In this document: in pieces, positions 8,997 through 17,873 of the stretch
Layout: each line of letters opens with the position of its first letter
How positions within the stretch are numbered: position 1 is the stretch's first letter
Assembly (NCBI GenBank): GCA_030583705.1
Contig: CP129471.1
Location: forward strand, 548,506-612,505
Length of the DNA: 64,000 nt
Direction of reading: 5' to 3'
Source of the DNA: Patescibacteria group bacterium
GTDB taxonomy: Bacteria > Patescibacteriota > Patescibacteriia > Patescibacteriales > Patescibacteriaceae
Notes under the pieces: generated by a model
Database searches by the model: none
Seen by the model: only the letters and a program-made list of their open reading frames with translations
What the model was told of the DNA's origin: nothing
Made by a program: the position numbers and the translations under genes

Positions 8997-9422
8997 TTAC
9001 TTTAAAGTAACTTTACCTCCAGCTGCTTCTAAAGTAGCCTTCATTTTTTCAGCATCTTCTTTCTTAACGTCTTCCTTCAGAACCTTAGGAGCTCCATCGG
9101 CAACGTCTTTAGCTTCCTTAAGACCAAGGTCAGGCATAACTTCACGCAAAGCCTTAATAACAGCGATCTTATTAGCACCAGACTCGCTTAATTCAACAGT
9201 AAAGCTATCCTTTTCTTCAGCAGCAGCTTCACCTGCACCAGCCGGACCAGCAGCCATCATCATGGCAGGAGCAGCGGCACTAACTCCGAATTTCTTTTCT
9301 AAAATCTTAACCAATTCGGCTAAGTCCAAAACAGACAATTTTTCAATAGTTCCAACCAAGGATTGAAACTTTTCAGGGACAACGACTTCTTCGCTCTCCT
9401 CGTTTTTTACTTCTTCAGTCAT
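8997..9422 (-). CDS. rplL: 50S ribosomal protein L7/L12
   Basis: 141 residues, close to the usual 120-130. The N-terminal dimerisation domain ([21 protein letters not shown]) is followed by an Ala/Gly/Met-rich hinge and a C-terminal domain with the conserved [24 protein letters not shown] region. L7/L12 forms the ribosome stalk that recruits translation GTPases. The C-terminus ends GGKVTLK as in most bacteria. The N-terminus is extended by an acidic stretch ([19 protein letters not shown]). It follows rplJ on the same strand, the classic order. Confidence 0.97.
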   Translation of the reverse strand: MTEEVKNEESEEVVVPEKFQSLVGTIEKLSVLDLAELVKILEKKFGVSAAAPAMMMAAGPAGAGEAAAEEKDSFTVELSESGANKIAVIKALREVMPDLGLKEAKDVADGAPKVLKEDVKKEDAEKMKATLEAAGGKVTLK

Positions 9423-9487
9423 ATAAGTAAATTTAATTGGATTAATTAATGAAAACTTAAAATAAATTTAAAAACAAGTCTTAAGTC

Positions 9488-10015
9488 TTAAGAACGACTT
9501 TCTTGAATAGCGGATAAAACCCGCACCAAAGAACGCAAATTACCGGCTAAGACATTAACAAAACCGGAAACCGGTGCATTAATGGAACCGACCAATTTGG
9601 CATAAAGTTCAGGCTTGGAAGGCAGAGTGGCCAAAGCGGTAACAGCTGAAGAATCTATATAGCGACCCTCCATAATACCACCCAGTAAGGAAACCTTACC
9701 TTCGTTAGCTTTAATAAAATCAGCCAAAGCTTTAGCCGGAGCGACTTCATCGGTAAAAGAAAAAGTAACGGCTACTTGTCCGGCAAAATCCGCCGTTTCA
9801 AGACCTTCATAATTCTTTTCCTCTAAAACTCTCTTTAAAAGAGTTTTTTTAGCCGCATAATATTCTCCACCGGCTTGACGAACGGCTTCTCGGAGGTTTT
9901 CGTTTTCCTTAACCCCCAAACCGTTAAAAGCGGAGAAAATCACCGTCTTTGATTGTTCAATTTTTTCGCCCATTAAACGACTTATATCTTGTTTCTGAGC
10001 TTTTGATTTTGGCAT
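9488..10015 (-). CDS. rplJ: 50S ribosomal protein L10
   Basis: 175 residues from ATG 10015 (MPKSKAQKQDISRLMGEKIEQSK). The L10 core is visible: VIFSAFNGLGVKENENLREAVRQAGGEYYAAKKTLLKRVL, split here as FNGLGV then RQAGGEYYAAKKTL. L10 anchors L7/L12 dimers on 23S rRNA and represses its own operon. An in-frame upstream ATG at 10042 would place the start inside the leader RNA and is less likely. Co-transcribed with rplL (65-bp gap). Confidence 0.96.
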   Translation of the reverse strand: MPKSKAQKQDISRLMGEKIEQSKTVIFSAFNGLGVKENENLREAVRQAGGEYYAAKKTLLKRVLEEKNYEGLETADFAGQVAVTFSFTDEVAPAKALADFIKANEGKVSLLGGIMEGRYIDSSAVTALATLPSKPELYAKLVGSINAPVSGFVNVLAGNLRSLVRVLSAIQESRS

Positions 10016-10051
10016 ATTATTTAAAAAAATAAAAAAAATCACGACCTTTAA

Positions 10052-10136
10052 GTCCCGAAATAACCTACCAGATAAACCAAAAAGGCTTAATGGTAATAGT
10101 CTCGGCAGGGCTTATTGTTTGCCTGCTGTCTGGGAC
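10052..10136 (-). ncRNA. Ribosomal protein L10 leader (autoregulatory RNA)
   Basis: The mRNA segment begins GUCCCAGACAGCAGGC and contains GCCCUGCCGAG and a UUAAGCC run, then closes with GGGAC pairing with the opening GUCCC. These are landmarks of the known L10 leader (r-protein L10-L12 complex binding site). It sits directly between the promoter and rplJ, as expected for feedback control of the operon by the L10(L12)4 complex. Confidence 0.85.
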
Positions 10137-10142
10137 ATAACC

Positions 10143-10171
10143 ATATTATCATTGATCTTTTTTTGTGTCAA
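10143..10171 (-). promoter_or_regulatory. rplJ-rplL promoter
   Basis: TTGACA (10171-10166), 17-bp spacer, TAATAT (10148-10143). The transcript would start within a few bases of the L10 leader. Confidence 0.8.
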
Positions 10172-10188
10172 GGGGTTTTTATGATTAA

Positions 10189-11325
10189 CTAAGAGTCTTT
10201 GAGGCAACGAACGGCCATACCTAGGGTTTTACTAAGTCCATATCGATGAACTGTTGAAGCGATTGGGCCAATGGTTCTAAGCCACCCATTAGGGGTATTA
10301 AATTGAGTCGATGCCCAGAAGTAGGTATGGCTAGTCAAATAATCAAATGAACTACCATTACGCCAACCGGAAGAATTAGCCGAAAAGCCCACTAGGTCAT
10401 TTCCAGCCCCATTACCAGAACCAACTCCGACTTTCTTAAGTGATCTGCCGGCACCGTTAGTCCCGCCATTATTACCATTACCCGAATCGGCGCACCGTTG
10501 ATACGCGTCGCCTGAAGTCTCACAGATATATTGATCATTTGGACTATTTATCACCGACACGGTATATTTTTCAAGAGTATTAAATTCTTGATCTGTTGGG
10601 AGATGGAAGCCATCCGGGCAGATGCCTTGGTGCGGAGCCGGAGGGGTGCAACTGGTAGTTCGACAGATAACAGGTAGATTCAAGGCTTGATCCCAGGTGT
10701 AGAGACCGCCTCGGGCAGTGCAGTTAGCATCATCGTTATTATAACACCATTTTTCTATGATAGCCTCGTTATCCGGCATAGTGGCAGCTGAAGCTAACAT
10801 AGTACCAATATTCATATTTTCTTTCATCCAGCATTGTGAACCTATTTGAACAGTGTTGTAGACATTACCGTCTAGATCGGTAATTGGTCCTCCACAGTTA
10901 ATAACCCCTGAGTCTGTTTGGTAACTAACAGGGCCTGCTGTAAAAGAACCACTGCTACTACCTATACAACCTGAGAATTGATAGTGCCCTGGTTTATGAG
11001 CAATAGCGGTGTAGGTATAATCACTATCTGGACAGATACCATCTGTTCTAGGAGTTGGGTTATTGGGTACTTTACTCATATATACTACTCCACCTTGTTC
11101 TAGGGGTTGCCCTGGGGTAATAGATGAGGGATATGAATTATTATCTGCAAAATATAACTCTAGGGCATTAGCCATGGCTTTTAGATCATTTAATCTTTTA
11201 GCGTCTCTGGCACTAGTTCTAGAGTTACCTAGGGCTACTACTACTAAAGTAGATAATACCCCAATAATAGCTATGACTACTAGGAGTTCTATTAGGGTGA
11301 ATGCTTTTGATTTTTTATTCTTCAT
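10189..11325 (-). CDS. Type IV prepilin-like protein with C-terminal FISUMP domain (pilin A)
   Basis: 378 residues. The N-terminus carries the prepilin signal and stem (KAFTLIELLVVIAIIG, residues 7-22), with Ala instead of Gly before the Phe at the expected peptidase site. A conserved globular start (ALGNSRTSARDAKRLNDLK, ALELYFADNNSYP, VYMSKVPNNPTPR) follows. Residues about 140-378 match the Fibrobacter succinogenes major paralogous (FISUMP) domain: DLDGNVYNTVQIGSQCWMKEN, GLYTWDQALN, CPDGFHLPTDQEFNTLE, GRSLKKVG, FWASTQ and GMAVRCLK. Likely a surface-exposed minor pilin with a binding head. It starts 14 bp after the broken pilin B. Function of the head domain is inference. Confidence 0.85.
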   Translation of the reverse strand: MKNKKSKAFTLIELLVVIAIIGVLSTLVVVALGNSRTSARDAKRLNDLKAMANALELYFADNNSYPSSITPGQPLEQGGVVYMSKVPNNPTPRTDGICPDSDYTYTAIAHKPGHYQFSGCIGSSSGSFTAGPVSYQTDSGVINCGGPITDLDGNVYNTVQIGSQCWMKENMNIGTMLASAATMPDNEAIIEKWCYNNDDANCTARGGLYTWDQALNLPVICRTTSCTPPAPHQGICPDGFHLPTDQEFNTLEKYTVSVINSPNDQYICETSGDAYQRCADSGNGNNGGTNGAGRSLKKVGVGSGNGAGNDLVGFSANSSGWRNGSSFDYLTSHTYFWASTQFNTPNGWLRTIGPIASTVHRYGLSKTLGMAVRCLKDS

Positions 11326-11339
11326 ACGTAAATTATTGC

Positions 11340-12527
11340 TTATAATCCAAAACGAGCTTTTGTGGCGTTGTAGTTTTGGAGGACTTCTTCAGCAGAGAGG
11401 GCACGGTTGTAAATTTGTACTTGTGATATGTTTCCGTTAAACCATCTGGTTGAATCTAATCTACCCATAATAAGTGGTGAATCTATTATATCTGGAATAG
11501 AATCCGTCCCCTCTAATGCACCAGATACTTCTTGACCGTTCACATATAATTTAGTAGTAGAACTTATCGTTCCATTATTTTTAACAAATGCTAAATGATA
11601 CCACGTTTGAGGACTAAGAGCTGTTGTTGCTCTATACCTAACACTCCAAAAATCTAAGGCAATTCTACCACTACTCCAAGTCGTACTCAATCCTCGATTA
11701 GTTATCCCAGTTGAATTATTTCCAACGGCTGATGGGAAATTTGTTGAAAAACTAGTAGATTTCCATTTAGCAAAGTAAGATATGGTAAATTATGCATTTC
11801 CGGAAATTCCTAAATTCATAGAAGCAATACTATAATCATTCACTCCATCAAACTCCAAGCTCCCTAAATTATCACTATTAAAAGTTGGTCCGTTCACTAA
11901 CGCTCCATTATTACCACTTACACTCAAATCATACCAAGTATTACCTGAACCCGGATAAGAAGCTGGGTTGGAGGCGTCAAAATAAAAGATTAGACCATTA
12001 ACTGAACCAATTGATTGTGGCCCTGAATTATTAGTAATACTTACCCCTCCTGCTATTAAGTTGCCTTGACTAGACCCTATGCAACTAATAATTGAATAGT
12101 TTTGAGGTGAATTGGAAAGATATCTATATTCCTGGTCCGGACAATTACTATCCGTTCTTGGAATTGGGTTATTGGGTACTTTACTCATGTAGACTATCCC
12201 ACCTTGTTCTAGGGGTTGTCCTGGAGTAATAGATGCGGGATATTGATTATTATTAGCATAATATAGCTCTAGAGCATTAGCCATAGCTTTTAGATCATTT
12301 AATCTTTTAGCGTCTCTGGCACTAGTACGAGAATTACCTAGAGCTAATACTACTAGAGTAGATAATATGCCTATAATAGCTATGACTACTAGGAGCTCTA
12401 TGAGGGTGAAGGCTTTTTTATTATATAATCTACTATTTAACTTACTGCTTACCCCACTATTAAACACCTCAAATAGTTGAGGTGTTTTTTTGTTTTTTTG
12501 GTTTTCCTTGTTATCTCTATATGGCAT
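11340..12527 (-). pseudogene. Prepilin with LamG-like domain interrupted by an in-frame TAA (pilin B)
   Basis: Two reading segments (12527-11790 and 11787-11340) lie in the same frame and are separated only by one TAA codon at 11792-11790. Translated through, the product (about 395 residues) is prepilin stem (KKAFTLIELLVVIAIIG), pilin globular start nearly identical to pilins A and C, then a concanavalin/LamG-like domain (LEFDGVNDYSIASM before the stop; WYHLAFVKNNG, KLYVNGQEV, ISQVQIYNRALSAEEV after it). The domain is cut in its first third, so the truncated product would not fold. Either a nonsense mutation, a sequencing error, or read-through. The 37-residue leader before the stem is unusually long and contains a hairpin. 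Confidence 0.8.
12462..12487. repeat. AAACACCTCAA-family hairpin (copy 2) within the pilin B start
   Basis: Arms AAACACCTCAA / TTGAGGTGTTT with loop ATAG, followed by T7 and more T runs on the plus strand. It overlaps codons 14-22 of pilin B as annotated. It has the form of a plus-strand terminator but no plus-strand gene precedes it closely. Confidence 0.6.
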
Positions 12528-12588
12528 GATGATATGGTTGAGATTATTAATGATTTTTTATTTATATAATTCTATATACCTATATATT

Positions 12589-12597
12589 ATTATACCA
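12589..12597 (-). promoter_or_regulatory. Extended -10 promoter for pilin B/A
   Basis: TGGTATAAT (extended -10) on the minus strand about 60 bp upstream of the pilin B ATG; no good -35 at 17 bp. Pilins B and A would be one transcript. Confidence 0.45.
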
Positions 12598-12639
12598 CAT
12601 AATACTTTTCAATAAAATAACCTTACATGCCAAATAAAA

Positions 12640-13665
12640 TCAATCCAAATACTTAGCCTTAGCAGATAAATGTTCTTCGTAGGTGGCACTAAAAACCGTT
12701 TCTCCGGTATCTGGTCTACTTAGGAAATAATTATAATCTGTTATAATTGGTTGCACCGCTGCTCTAAGGGCTACTAATCCCGGATTTGAAACCGGTCCAG
12801 GTGGTAATCCCGGATGAAGGTAGGTGTTATAAGGCGAAGGAGTTTGGGTGTCTTCATAACTGTATTGAGGTTTATTAACTCCCAAGATATACGCTAAAGA
12901 AGCACAAGACTGCAGAGCCTGCCCTGATCTTATTCTGTTCAAAAATACTCCTGAAACAATCTTCATATCCTCTTCTCCCCTAACCTCTTTTTCTATTAAA
13001 GAAGCCATGATTATTGTTTCATGAAGAGATCTGTTTAAGTTTTGAGACAAAGAGATAATTTCATTGTCATCAATTTTACGCTGAAAATTATCCAACATTT
13101 TTTCCACTAAATCTTCCACCGAAAAATCTTTATACATAATATAGGTATCGGGAAAAAGATAACCTTCTAAAGTAGCCTCTGGTGGTAAAAGCGCAATAAA
13201 GGGCTGAGTCTTTAGTCTGGCCGGTAAATCCTTAATCTTTACCTGAGACAAATTAAGAAATTCGTCATTTAACAAATAACCCTGAGCCTTAATTTCCTCA
13301 TTAGCCTCTTTAATGGTTAGACCCTCTCTAACTAAGACTTTTGATTCATTACTTAAGATTTTTCCAGCTGTTAACTTGGCGATTAAAAGCCTGGTAGATA
13401 AACCAGGTTCAATCTCATACGCTCCGGCCTGAATAACTTTATCTTTATTAAGTTTAAAATATATCTTAAAAGCCAAAGATGAGCTGATAAGTTTTTCTTC
13501 TTTAAGAATCTTGGCGGTACTACTAATGCCTTGGCCTTTAGGGATAGAAAAGAATACCGCCTCATTATTACGAGAGTCAGTGGTCATAGCCGTATTATAC
13601 CAAGCCCAAGCAGACAAGGAGCCGGAAACTATTAAAAATAAAATTACCAAAAAAGCTTTTTTCAT
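12640..13665 (-). CDS. mltG: Endolytic murein transglycosylase MltG (YceG-like)
   Basis: 341 residues, the usual length. An N-terminal membrane segment (FLVILFLIVSGSLSAWAWY) is followed by a LysM-like region (FFSIPKGQGISSTAKIL) and the catalytic domain with LEGYLFPDTY and ASLIEKEVRGEEDMKIVSGVFLNRI, which holds the catalytic Glu of the family. MltG cleaves nascent peptidoglycan strands at the outer face of the membrane and sets glycan length. The family Pro-Asp motif after LQS reads LQSCASLAYILG here, slightly divergent. It shows that this organism builds peptidoglycan. Confidence 0.92.
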   Translation of the reverse strand: MKKAFLVILFLIVSGSLSAWAWYNTAMTTDSRNNEAVFFSIPKGQGISSTAKILKEEKLISSSLAFKIYFKLNKDKVIQAGAYEIEPGLSTRLLIAKLTAGKILSNESKVLVREGLTIKEANEEIKAQGYLLNDEFLNLSQVKIKDLPARLKTQPFIALLPPEATLEGYLFPDTYIMYKDFSVEDLVEKMLDNFQRKIDDNEIISLSQNLNRSLHETIIMASLIEKEVRGEEDMKIVSGVFLNRIRSGQALQSCASLAYILGVNKPQYSYEDTQTPSPYNTYLHPGLPPGPVSNPGLVALRAAVQPIITDYNYFLSRPDTGETVFSATYEEHLSAKAKYLD

Positions 13666-13765
13666 ATTTTTCCATCTTAATCTTAAAACTTATAATTTTT
13701 AAACCCCTAAATCCCTAAACTTAGAATCTTTTAAATAATCATTAAGGATAAAGCTATTGTGATTA

Positions 13766-14842
13766 TTACAGATAACCATCCAAAGAAGGGTCTTTTTTTA
13801 TTCTGTCAATTACTTCCTTTAAGGCCGGCGATTTATCAAGATCACAAATCAATAAAGCATCATCCGTGTCTATAACCGCCAGATTCTCTACTCCCTCTAA
13901 TACTATCAATTTTTCAGGGTTTTGGCTAATCACTAAATTATTTTTGGCCTGTCCGGTTATTAACTTAGCTAAAACCGTATTATCCTCATTATCAGAGCCT
14001 AAAACCCTTTTAACGGCCGGCCAAGTACCAACATCGCTCCATAAAAGATTATCTGAAACCGTCATAACCAAACTCTCCACCTTATTAGTAATAGCCGACT
14101 CAACGGAAATCGGAGATAGCTGGGCATACAAAGATTCTGCTCTACTTTTTTCTTCTCCAGAGACTAGCAAACTACAAACTTCATACATAGTTGGCTGTTC
14201 TTTCTTAAAGAGCTCAGCAATTCTTCCCAGGCGCCAAACATACATGCCGGTATGCCAAAAATAATCCCCTGTACCAATTAACTCAAGACATTTTTCATAA
14301 TCTGGTTTTTCAACCATCCCCCCGACTTTATGAATTTGGGTTTTCCCTTCTTTATTTAAAACTCCACCGGAACAAAGATAACTATAGCCAATCTCCGGAT
14401 ATTCTGGTTTAACCGCCGGAGTTATTATGTCATCAGGGTTCTTTTTAAGATGTTCAGCCGCGGACGATAGAGTCTCTCGCCAAGCAGCGGGGTTACCAAT
14501 ATAATCGTCTGAAGGAATTGAGGCGATAATTTCATCTTCACCTAAAATTTTTAAAAGATAACAAACCTCCAAACACATCGCCGGTCCGGTATTACGAGTA
14601 GATGGCTCGGATAAGATATTAAACAAAGGAAAATTTGGTAAGATTTTTTGCAGATCTTCAACCAAATCAGCACGAGTGGAGATAAAAACACTGGATAAGG
14701 GGGCTAAGTCGCCAATTCTGTCCAAAGTATTTTCAAGCATGGTTAAACCTCCAAGGAGTTTAATAAACTGCTTGGGTCTATTTTGTCTTGAAAGTGGCCA
14801 TAAGCGGCTACCTGGCCCGCCAGCTCGGATAACTATATTCAT
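13766..14842 (-). CDS. manC: Mannose-1-phosphate guanylyltransferase
   Basis: 358 residues from ATG 14842 (MNIVIRAGGPGSRLWPLSRQ). The GTP-binding signature AGGxGSRLWPLSRxxxPKQF is present with Arg before AGG instead of Leu. EKPD, PSDDYI and FWHTGMYVW correspond to the sugar-phosphate and metal site regions. It makes GDP-mannose for surface glycans. There is no phosphomannose isomerase domain, so it is the single-function type. A longer in-frame start at 14953 adds a hydrophobic AT-rich leader without support and is rejected. Confidence 0.92.
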   Translation of the reverse strand: MNIVIRAGGPGSRLWPLSRQNRPKQFIKLLGGLTMLENTLDRIGDLAPLSSVFISTRADLVEDLQKILPNFPLFNILSEPSTRNTGPAMCLEVCYLLKILGEDEIIASIPSDDYIGNPAAWRETLSSAAEHLKKNPDDIITPAVKPEYPEIGYSYLCSGGVLNKEGKTQIHKVGGMVEKPDYEKCLELIGTGDYFWHTGMYVWRLGRIAELFKKEQPTMYEVCSLLVSGEEKSRAESLYAQLSPISVESAITNKVESLVMTVSDNLLWSDVGTWPAVKRVLGSDNEDNTVLAKLITGQAKNNLVISQNPEKLIVLEGVENLAVIDTDDALLICDLDKSPALKEVIDRIKKDPSLDGYL

Positions 14843-14968
14843 AAAGGATATTGTACAACAATAACCAAATTCTTGCCAGTTTTGTTTAAAAAAGATATTA
14901 TAATAGATAAAGAAAGGCAATATTTTAAAAAATATTATCTTTAATAAAATCATTATTAATTTGCCAAT

Positions 14969-15403
14969 ATGTCTTTAATTTATCTGTTAGTTCCCTTAGC
15001 AGCAGTCCTGATCGCCCAAGTTAGTAAATTCTTTATTAAGAATAATAATCTTAAACTAAACTGGAAGAATCTAATGGCCTACTCTGGTATGCCCTCCAGC
15101 CATGCAGCCATAACAACTTCTTTGGCAACTATTATCGGGCTTGGTGAAGGTATCGGTTCTCCGATTTTTGCTGTGGCCGTCCTTTTAGCCTTACTGTCAA
15201 TCAGGGACGCGGTTGGTATAAGACAATACATAGGTAAACAGGGTGAAGTTATTAACGAATTAGTTGAAGACTTAGAAGAAGATAATTTGGTAGATAATCA
15301 ATACCCGACTCTTTTGGAAAAAGTCGGGCATACACCTAAACAATTAATCGCTGGTACAATCCTGGGAATAGCAGTCGGTATCTTGGGAGGATTTTTTATA
15401 TAA
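14969..15403 (+). CDS. Divergent PAP2-family membrane protein (DUF212, YuiD-like)
   Basis: 144 residues with three to four membrane segments and the family landmarks MAYSGMPSSHAAITTSLAT and a following RDAVGIRQYIGKQGEVINELVEDL, closing with EKVGHTPKQLIAGTILGIAVG. PSSH resembles the PAP2 phosphatase motif 2, but the flanking Lys-Arg and second His motifs are reduced (GHTPKQ matches the last). Possibly an isoprenoid or lipid phosphatase at the membrane; activity unproven for this family. Divergent from manC. Confidence 0.85.
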   Translation: MSLIYLLVPLAAVLIAQVSKFFIKNNNLKLNWKNLMAYSGMPSSHAAITTSLATIIGLGEGIGSPIFAVAVLLALLSIRDAVGIRQYIGKQGEVINELVEDLEEDNLVDNQYPTLLEKVGHTPKQLIAGTILGIAVGILGGFFI

Positions 15404-15439
15404 TGGCTTTATAACAAATAAATAAATTAACAAATTGAA

Positions 15440-16777
15440 TTAATAACTACCAACCGGGATTGCTATTTGACAAACCCCTTGATTACTACATGATTGTCCG
15501 CTAGGGCAATTACCATTATTAGTGCCACAAAAACCTCCACAACCGTCTCCCCCACAATTACGGTTGGTACAATTCGGGAAACAACTGTCACCTGTCTGAC
15601 AAATCTCACCACCCGAGGCTACACCTTTAAAATAACCTGATTCCCCTAAAGAACAAAATTTAAAATTATTGTTGTTTACCGGGGTAGTGAAAAATTCATA
15701 ATAATAAGCTTTACTGTCTACTGGTAATTCTAGAGGACTATGTTGCCCGGCAAACCTCTTATTAGTTTCATCCCAACAAGTTATTGGGTTAAAGCTTTCT
15801 CCACAAGGACCAAGTTGGTTAACCGGATCACCGGGAACGGAGCCGCCTATGGTATTGGCTAAAGTCGTTGTCCAACTGGGCCAAGTGGAAACCGTCTTGT
15901 TGGTCAAATACGTTCCAGATTCAAGTCTGGGATAGTGTTTATTTCTTTCGCCATAAGCTTCAATTCTATCTTTCATTAAACGCAAGTCGGAAAGTCTTTT
16001 AACATCTCTAATAACCGCAGATTTTTTATTTAAACAAAACTCCCCCAAAGGACAATCTGAACTTAATAAACAACCCTGCTCTGAGGTTTCACTACAAAAA
16101 CCATGTAGCTCGCAAGTTCCTGAAGATGTAGCAGTTTGGGAGCCAACAACACAATCACTATCCTGTTTACAACCCTTTAGATGATCGTTACTGCAAGTTT
16201 TAACGTTATAATTAAACTTCCAAAACTGTAAAAGTTGGCCGAAAATATCGGTGGTGGCAACTTCCGGATTTTGGTTATGGGAGATAACGTAAATGTTGGT
16301 ATATATTTCCGGAATGTTTGAATCAATACAAGTAAGACTGCTTTGAGCGTTAGTGGGACTTACAAAATAATCCAAAAAGTTCTTTTTCCCATTCTTATCT
16401 CCATCTAAGAAACCTTGACTAGCGCTACAGTCTGCATTAGTTTTACAAATCTTTAAGGTATTACCGCATCTTTTAACTTCCACCGCATTAGCAGCGTTAA
16501 CATAGATCGTTCTCCCATCACGTACCGCCTCATAACCATCTACGATAAAAGACTGGGGCGCTCCTTTAATGGCAATATTTCTATCATACCACTGCAAAGG
16601 TCCGTGATGCTCCGGATTAGGTACAACCCTTAAACCAATAGCATCTCTTGAAACAATTTCATTACCACTGCCAGAACCTCCGATTATTCCTCCTTGAGCA
16701 CTAACCGAATTAGTTAACCAAAATAATAAAGAAAAAACAAATAAGCTTAAAAAGATTAAAGAATGGTGAAATTTCAT
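15440..16777 (-). CDS. Secreted cysteine-rich protein
   Basis: 445 residues from ATG 16777 with a clear signal peptide (LIFLSLFVFSLLFWLTNSVSAQG). The mature protein has about 35 Cys. Segments such as CKTNADC, CKQDSDCVVG, CLLSSDCPLGEFC repeat a 'C-x-x-x-x-D-C' theme, and the C-terminus (CFPNCTNRNCGGDGCGGFCG) is a disulfide-knot-like tail. A pilin-like piece (IRDVKRLSDLRLMKDRIEAYGERNKHYP, near residue 255) resembles the globular start of the prepilins. An extension to 16966 overlaps fpg and is rejected. Likely folded by the DsbA/DsbB pair in this window. No known function. Confidence 0.7.
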   Translation of the reverse strand: MKFHHSLIFLSLFVFSLLFWLTNSVSAQGGIIGGSGSGNEIVSRDAIGLRVVPNPEHHGPLQWYDRNIAIKGAPQSFIVDGYEAVRDGRTIYVNAANAVEVKRCGNTLKICKTNADCSASQGFLDGDKNGKKNFLDYFVSPTNAQSSLTCIDSNIPEIYTNIYVISHNQNPEVATTDIFGQLLQFWKFNYNVKTCSNDHLKGCKQDSDCVVGSQTATSSGTCELHGFCSETSEQGCLLSSDCPLGEFCLNKKSAVIRDVKRLSDLRLMKDRIEAYGERNKHYPRLESGTYLTNKTVSTWPSWTTTLANTIGGSVPGDPVNQLGPCGESFNPITCWDETNKRFAGQHSPLELPVDSKAYYYEFFTTPVNNNNFKFCSLGESGYFKGVASGGEICQTGDSCFPNCTNRNCGGDGCGGFCGTNNGNCPSGQSCSNQGVCQIAIPVGSY

Positions 16778-16953
16778 AAGCTTAAAATTAAAAATAATTA
16801 CAATCAAAATTGATATATTATTATCTGTTATTATAAATAACTTAACTATATCTATATTATATCTATTTTTATTATACCATATCAGGCGAAAAAAGCGCAA
16901 TAACCTAACCTTTTTAAAATATTTTATTATATCTTTTTCTTTTTCCAGTGTCT

Positions 16954-17811
16954 TTATTTTTGGCAATTATCGCACCAATGAGTCCCCCGTCCAGCTACCT
17001 TGTCTTTTAGAATTTTAGCCGAACATTGCCTACATTCTAAACCTGATCGTCCATAGACCTTAAGGTAATTAATAAACTTACCTTTAAGTCCAGCCGCATC
17101 CGTATAGTCTCTAAAGGTTGTACCTCGATGTTTAATGGATAGTCTTAAAATATAGACAGTCGCTTGATATATTTTCTTTATCTCTTCTTTTGCAAGAGAA
17201 GCAACTTTGCGTGCCGGTTTAACCTTGGCTTTAAAAAGTATTTCATCGGCATAGATATTACCTATTCCAACAAAATGTTTTTGTTCAAGTAAAGCGGCTT
17301 TAATATTTAAACCGGCTCGGCGTTTTAAAATTGCAGCGAAAAAACTTAAAGTAAAGCCTTGTTCTAAAGGTTCTTGTCCGGTTCTTTTATCCAGTTCAAT
17401 AAACTCATTTTTATCCAAAAGCTTAAGCCAACCGAATTTTCTTACATCATTAAAATAAAGTTTACCTTTATTTAAAGTAATTTCTAAAACAGTATGCTTA
17501 TTAGGTACTTGTACTCCAGTGGAGATGATAGGATGACCACCAGCTACTAAAGATCGTCCACTAAGATAGATAAGTTGCCCAGTCATTTTAAGGTGAACCA
17601 AGAGATAATGTTTATCAAAATCAAAAACCACCATCTTGGCCCGACGAAAAACTCTTTTTAGCTTTTTCTTATAAAGAATTTTACGCAACGATACTAAGGG
17701 AGTTTTAACTACCTTATGCCCTCCCAATATTTTAATTTCTTTAACACTTAAACCAACCAAGCTTTTATTAAGATCTTGGGCAATGGTTTCAACTTCCGGT
17801 AATTCTGGCAT
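16954..17811 (-). CDS. mutM: Formamidopyrimidine-DNA glycosylase
   Basis: 285 residues, the normal size. It begins MPELPEVETI, giving the catalytic N-terminal Pro2 and Glu3. Further family features are LLVHLKMTGQL with the conserved Lys, the H2TH region (GIGNIYADEILFKAKVKP), and a C-terminal zinc finger (CRQC ... CDNC) carrying GRGTHWC. It removes 8-oxoguanine and opens the backbone by beta,delta-elimination. Confidence 0.96.
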   Translation of the reverse strand: MPELPEVETIAQDLNKSLVGLSVKEIKILGGHKVVKTPLVSLRKILYKKKLKRVFRRAKMVVFDFDKHYLLVHLKMTGQLIYLSGRSLVAGGHPIISTGVQVPNKHTVLEITLNKGKLYFNDVRKFGWLKLLDKNEFIELDKRTGQEPLEQGFTLSFFAAILKRRAGLNIKAALLEQKHFVGIGNIYADEILFKAKVKPARKVASLAKEEIKKIYQATVYILRLSIKHRGTTFRDYTDAAGLKGKFINYLKVYGRSGLECRQCSAKILKDKVAGRGTHWCDNCQK

Positions 17812-17873
17812 AGCGTTTATCTAAGTTCTAAACTTTTCCTAGTTAATTTCTTTGTTAATTTCTTATTATCTTA

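Noticed and set aside
11787-11795. Stop-codon recoding in pilin B
   Set aside because: Known recoding in related groups concerns UGA; TAA ends many other genes here, so a nonsense mutation or error is likelier.
16778-16966. Upstream extension of the Cys-rich secreted protein
   Set aside because: It would overlap mutM and places a basic stretch ahead of a perfect signal peptide at 16777.
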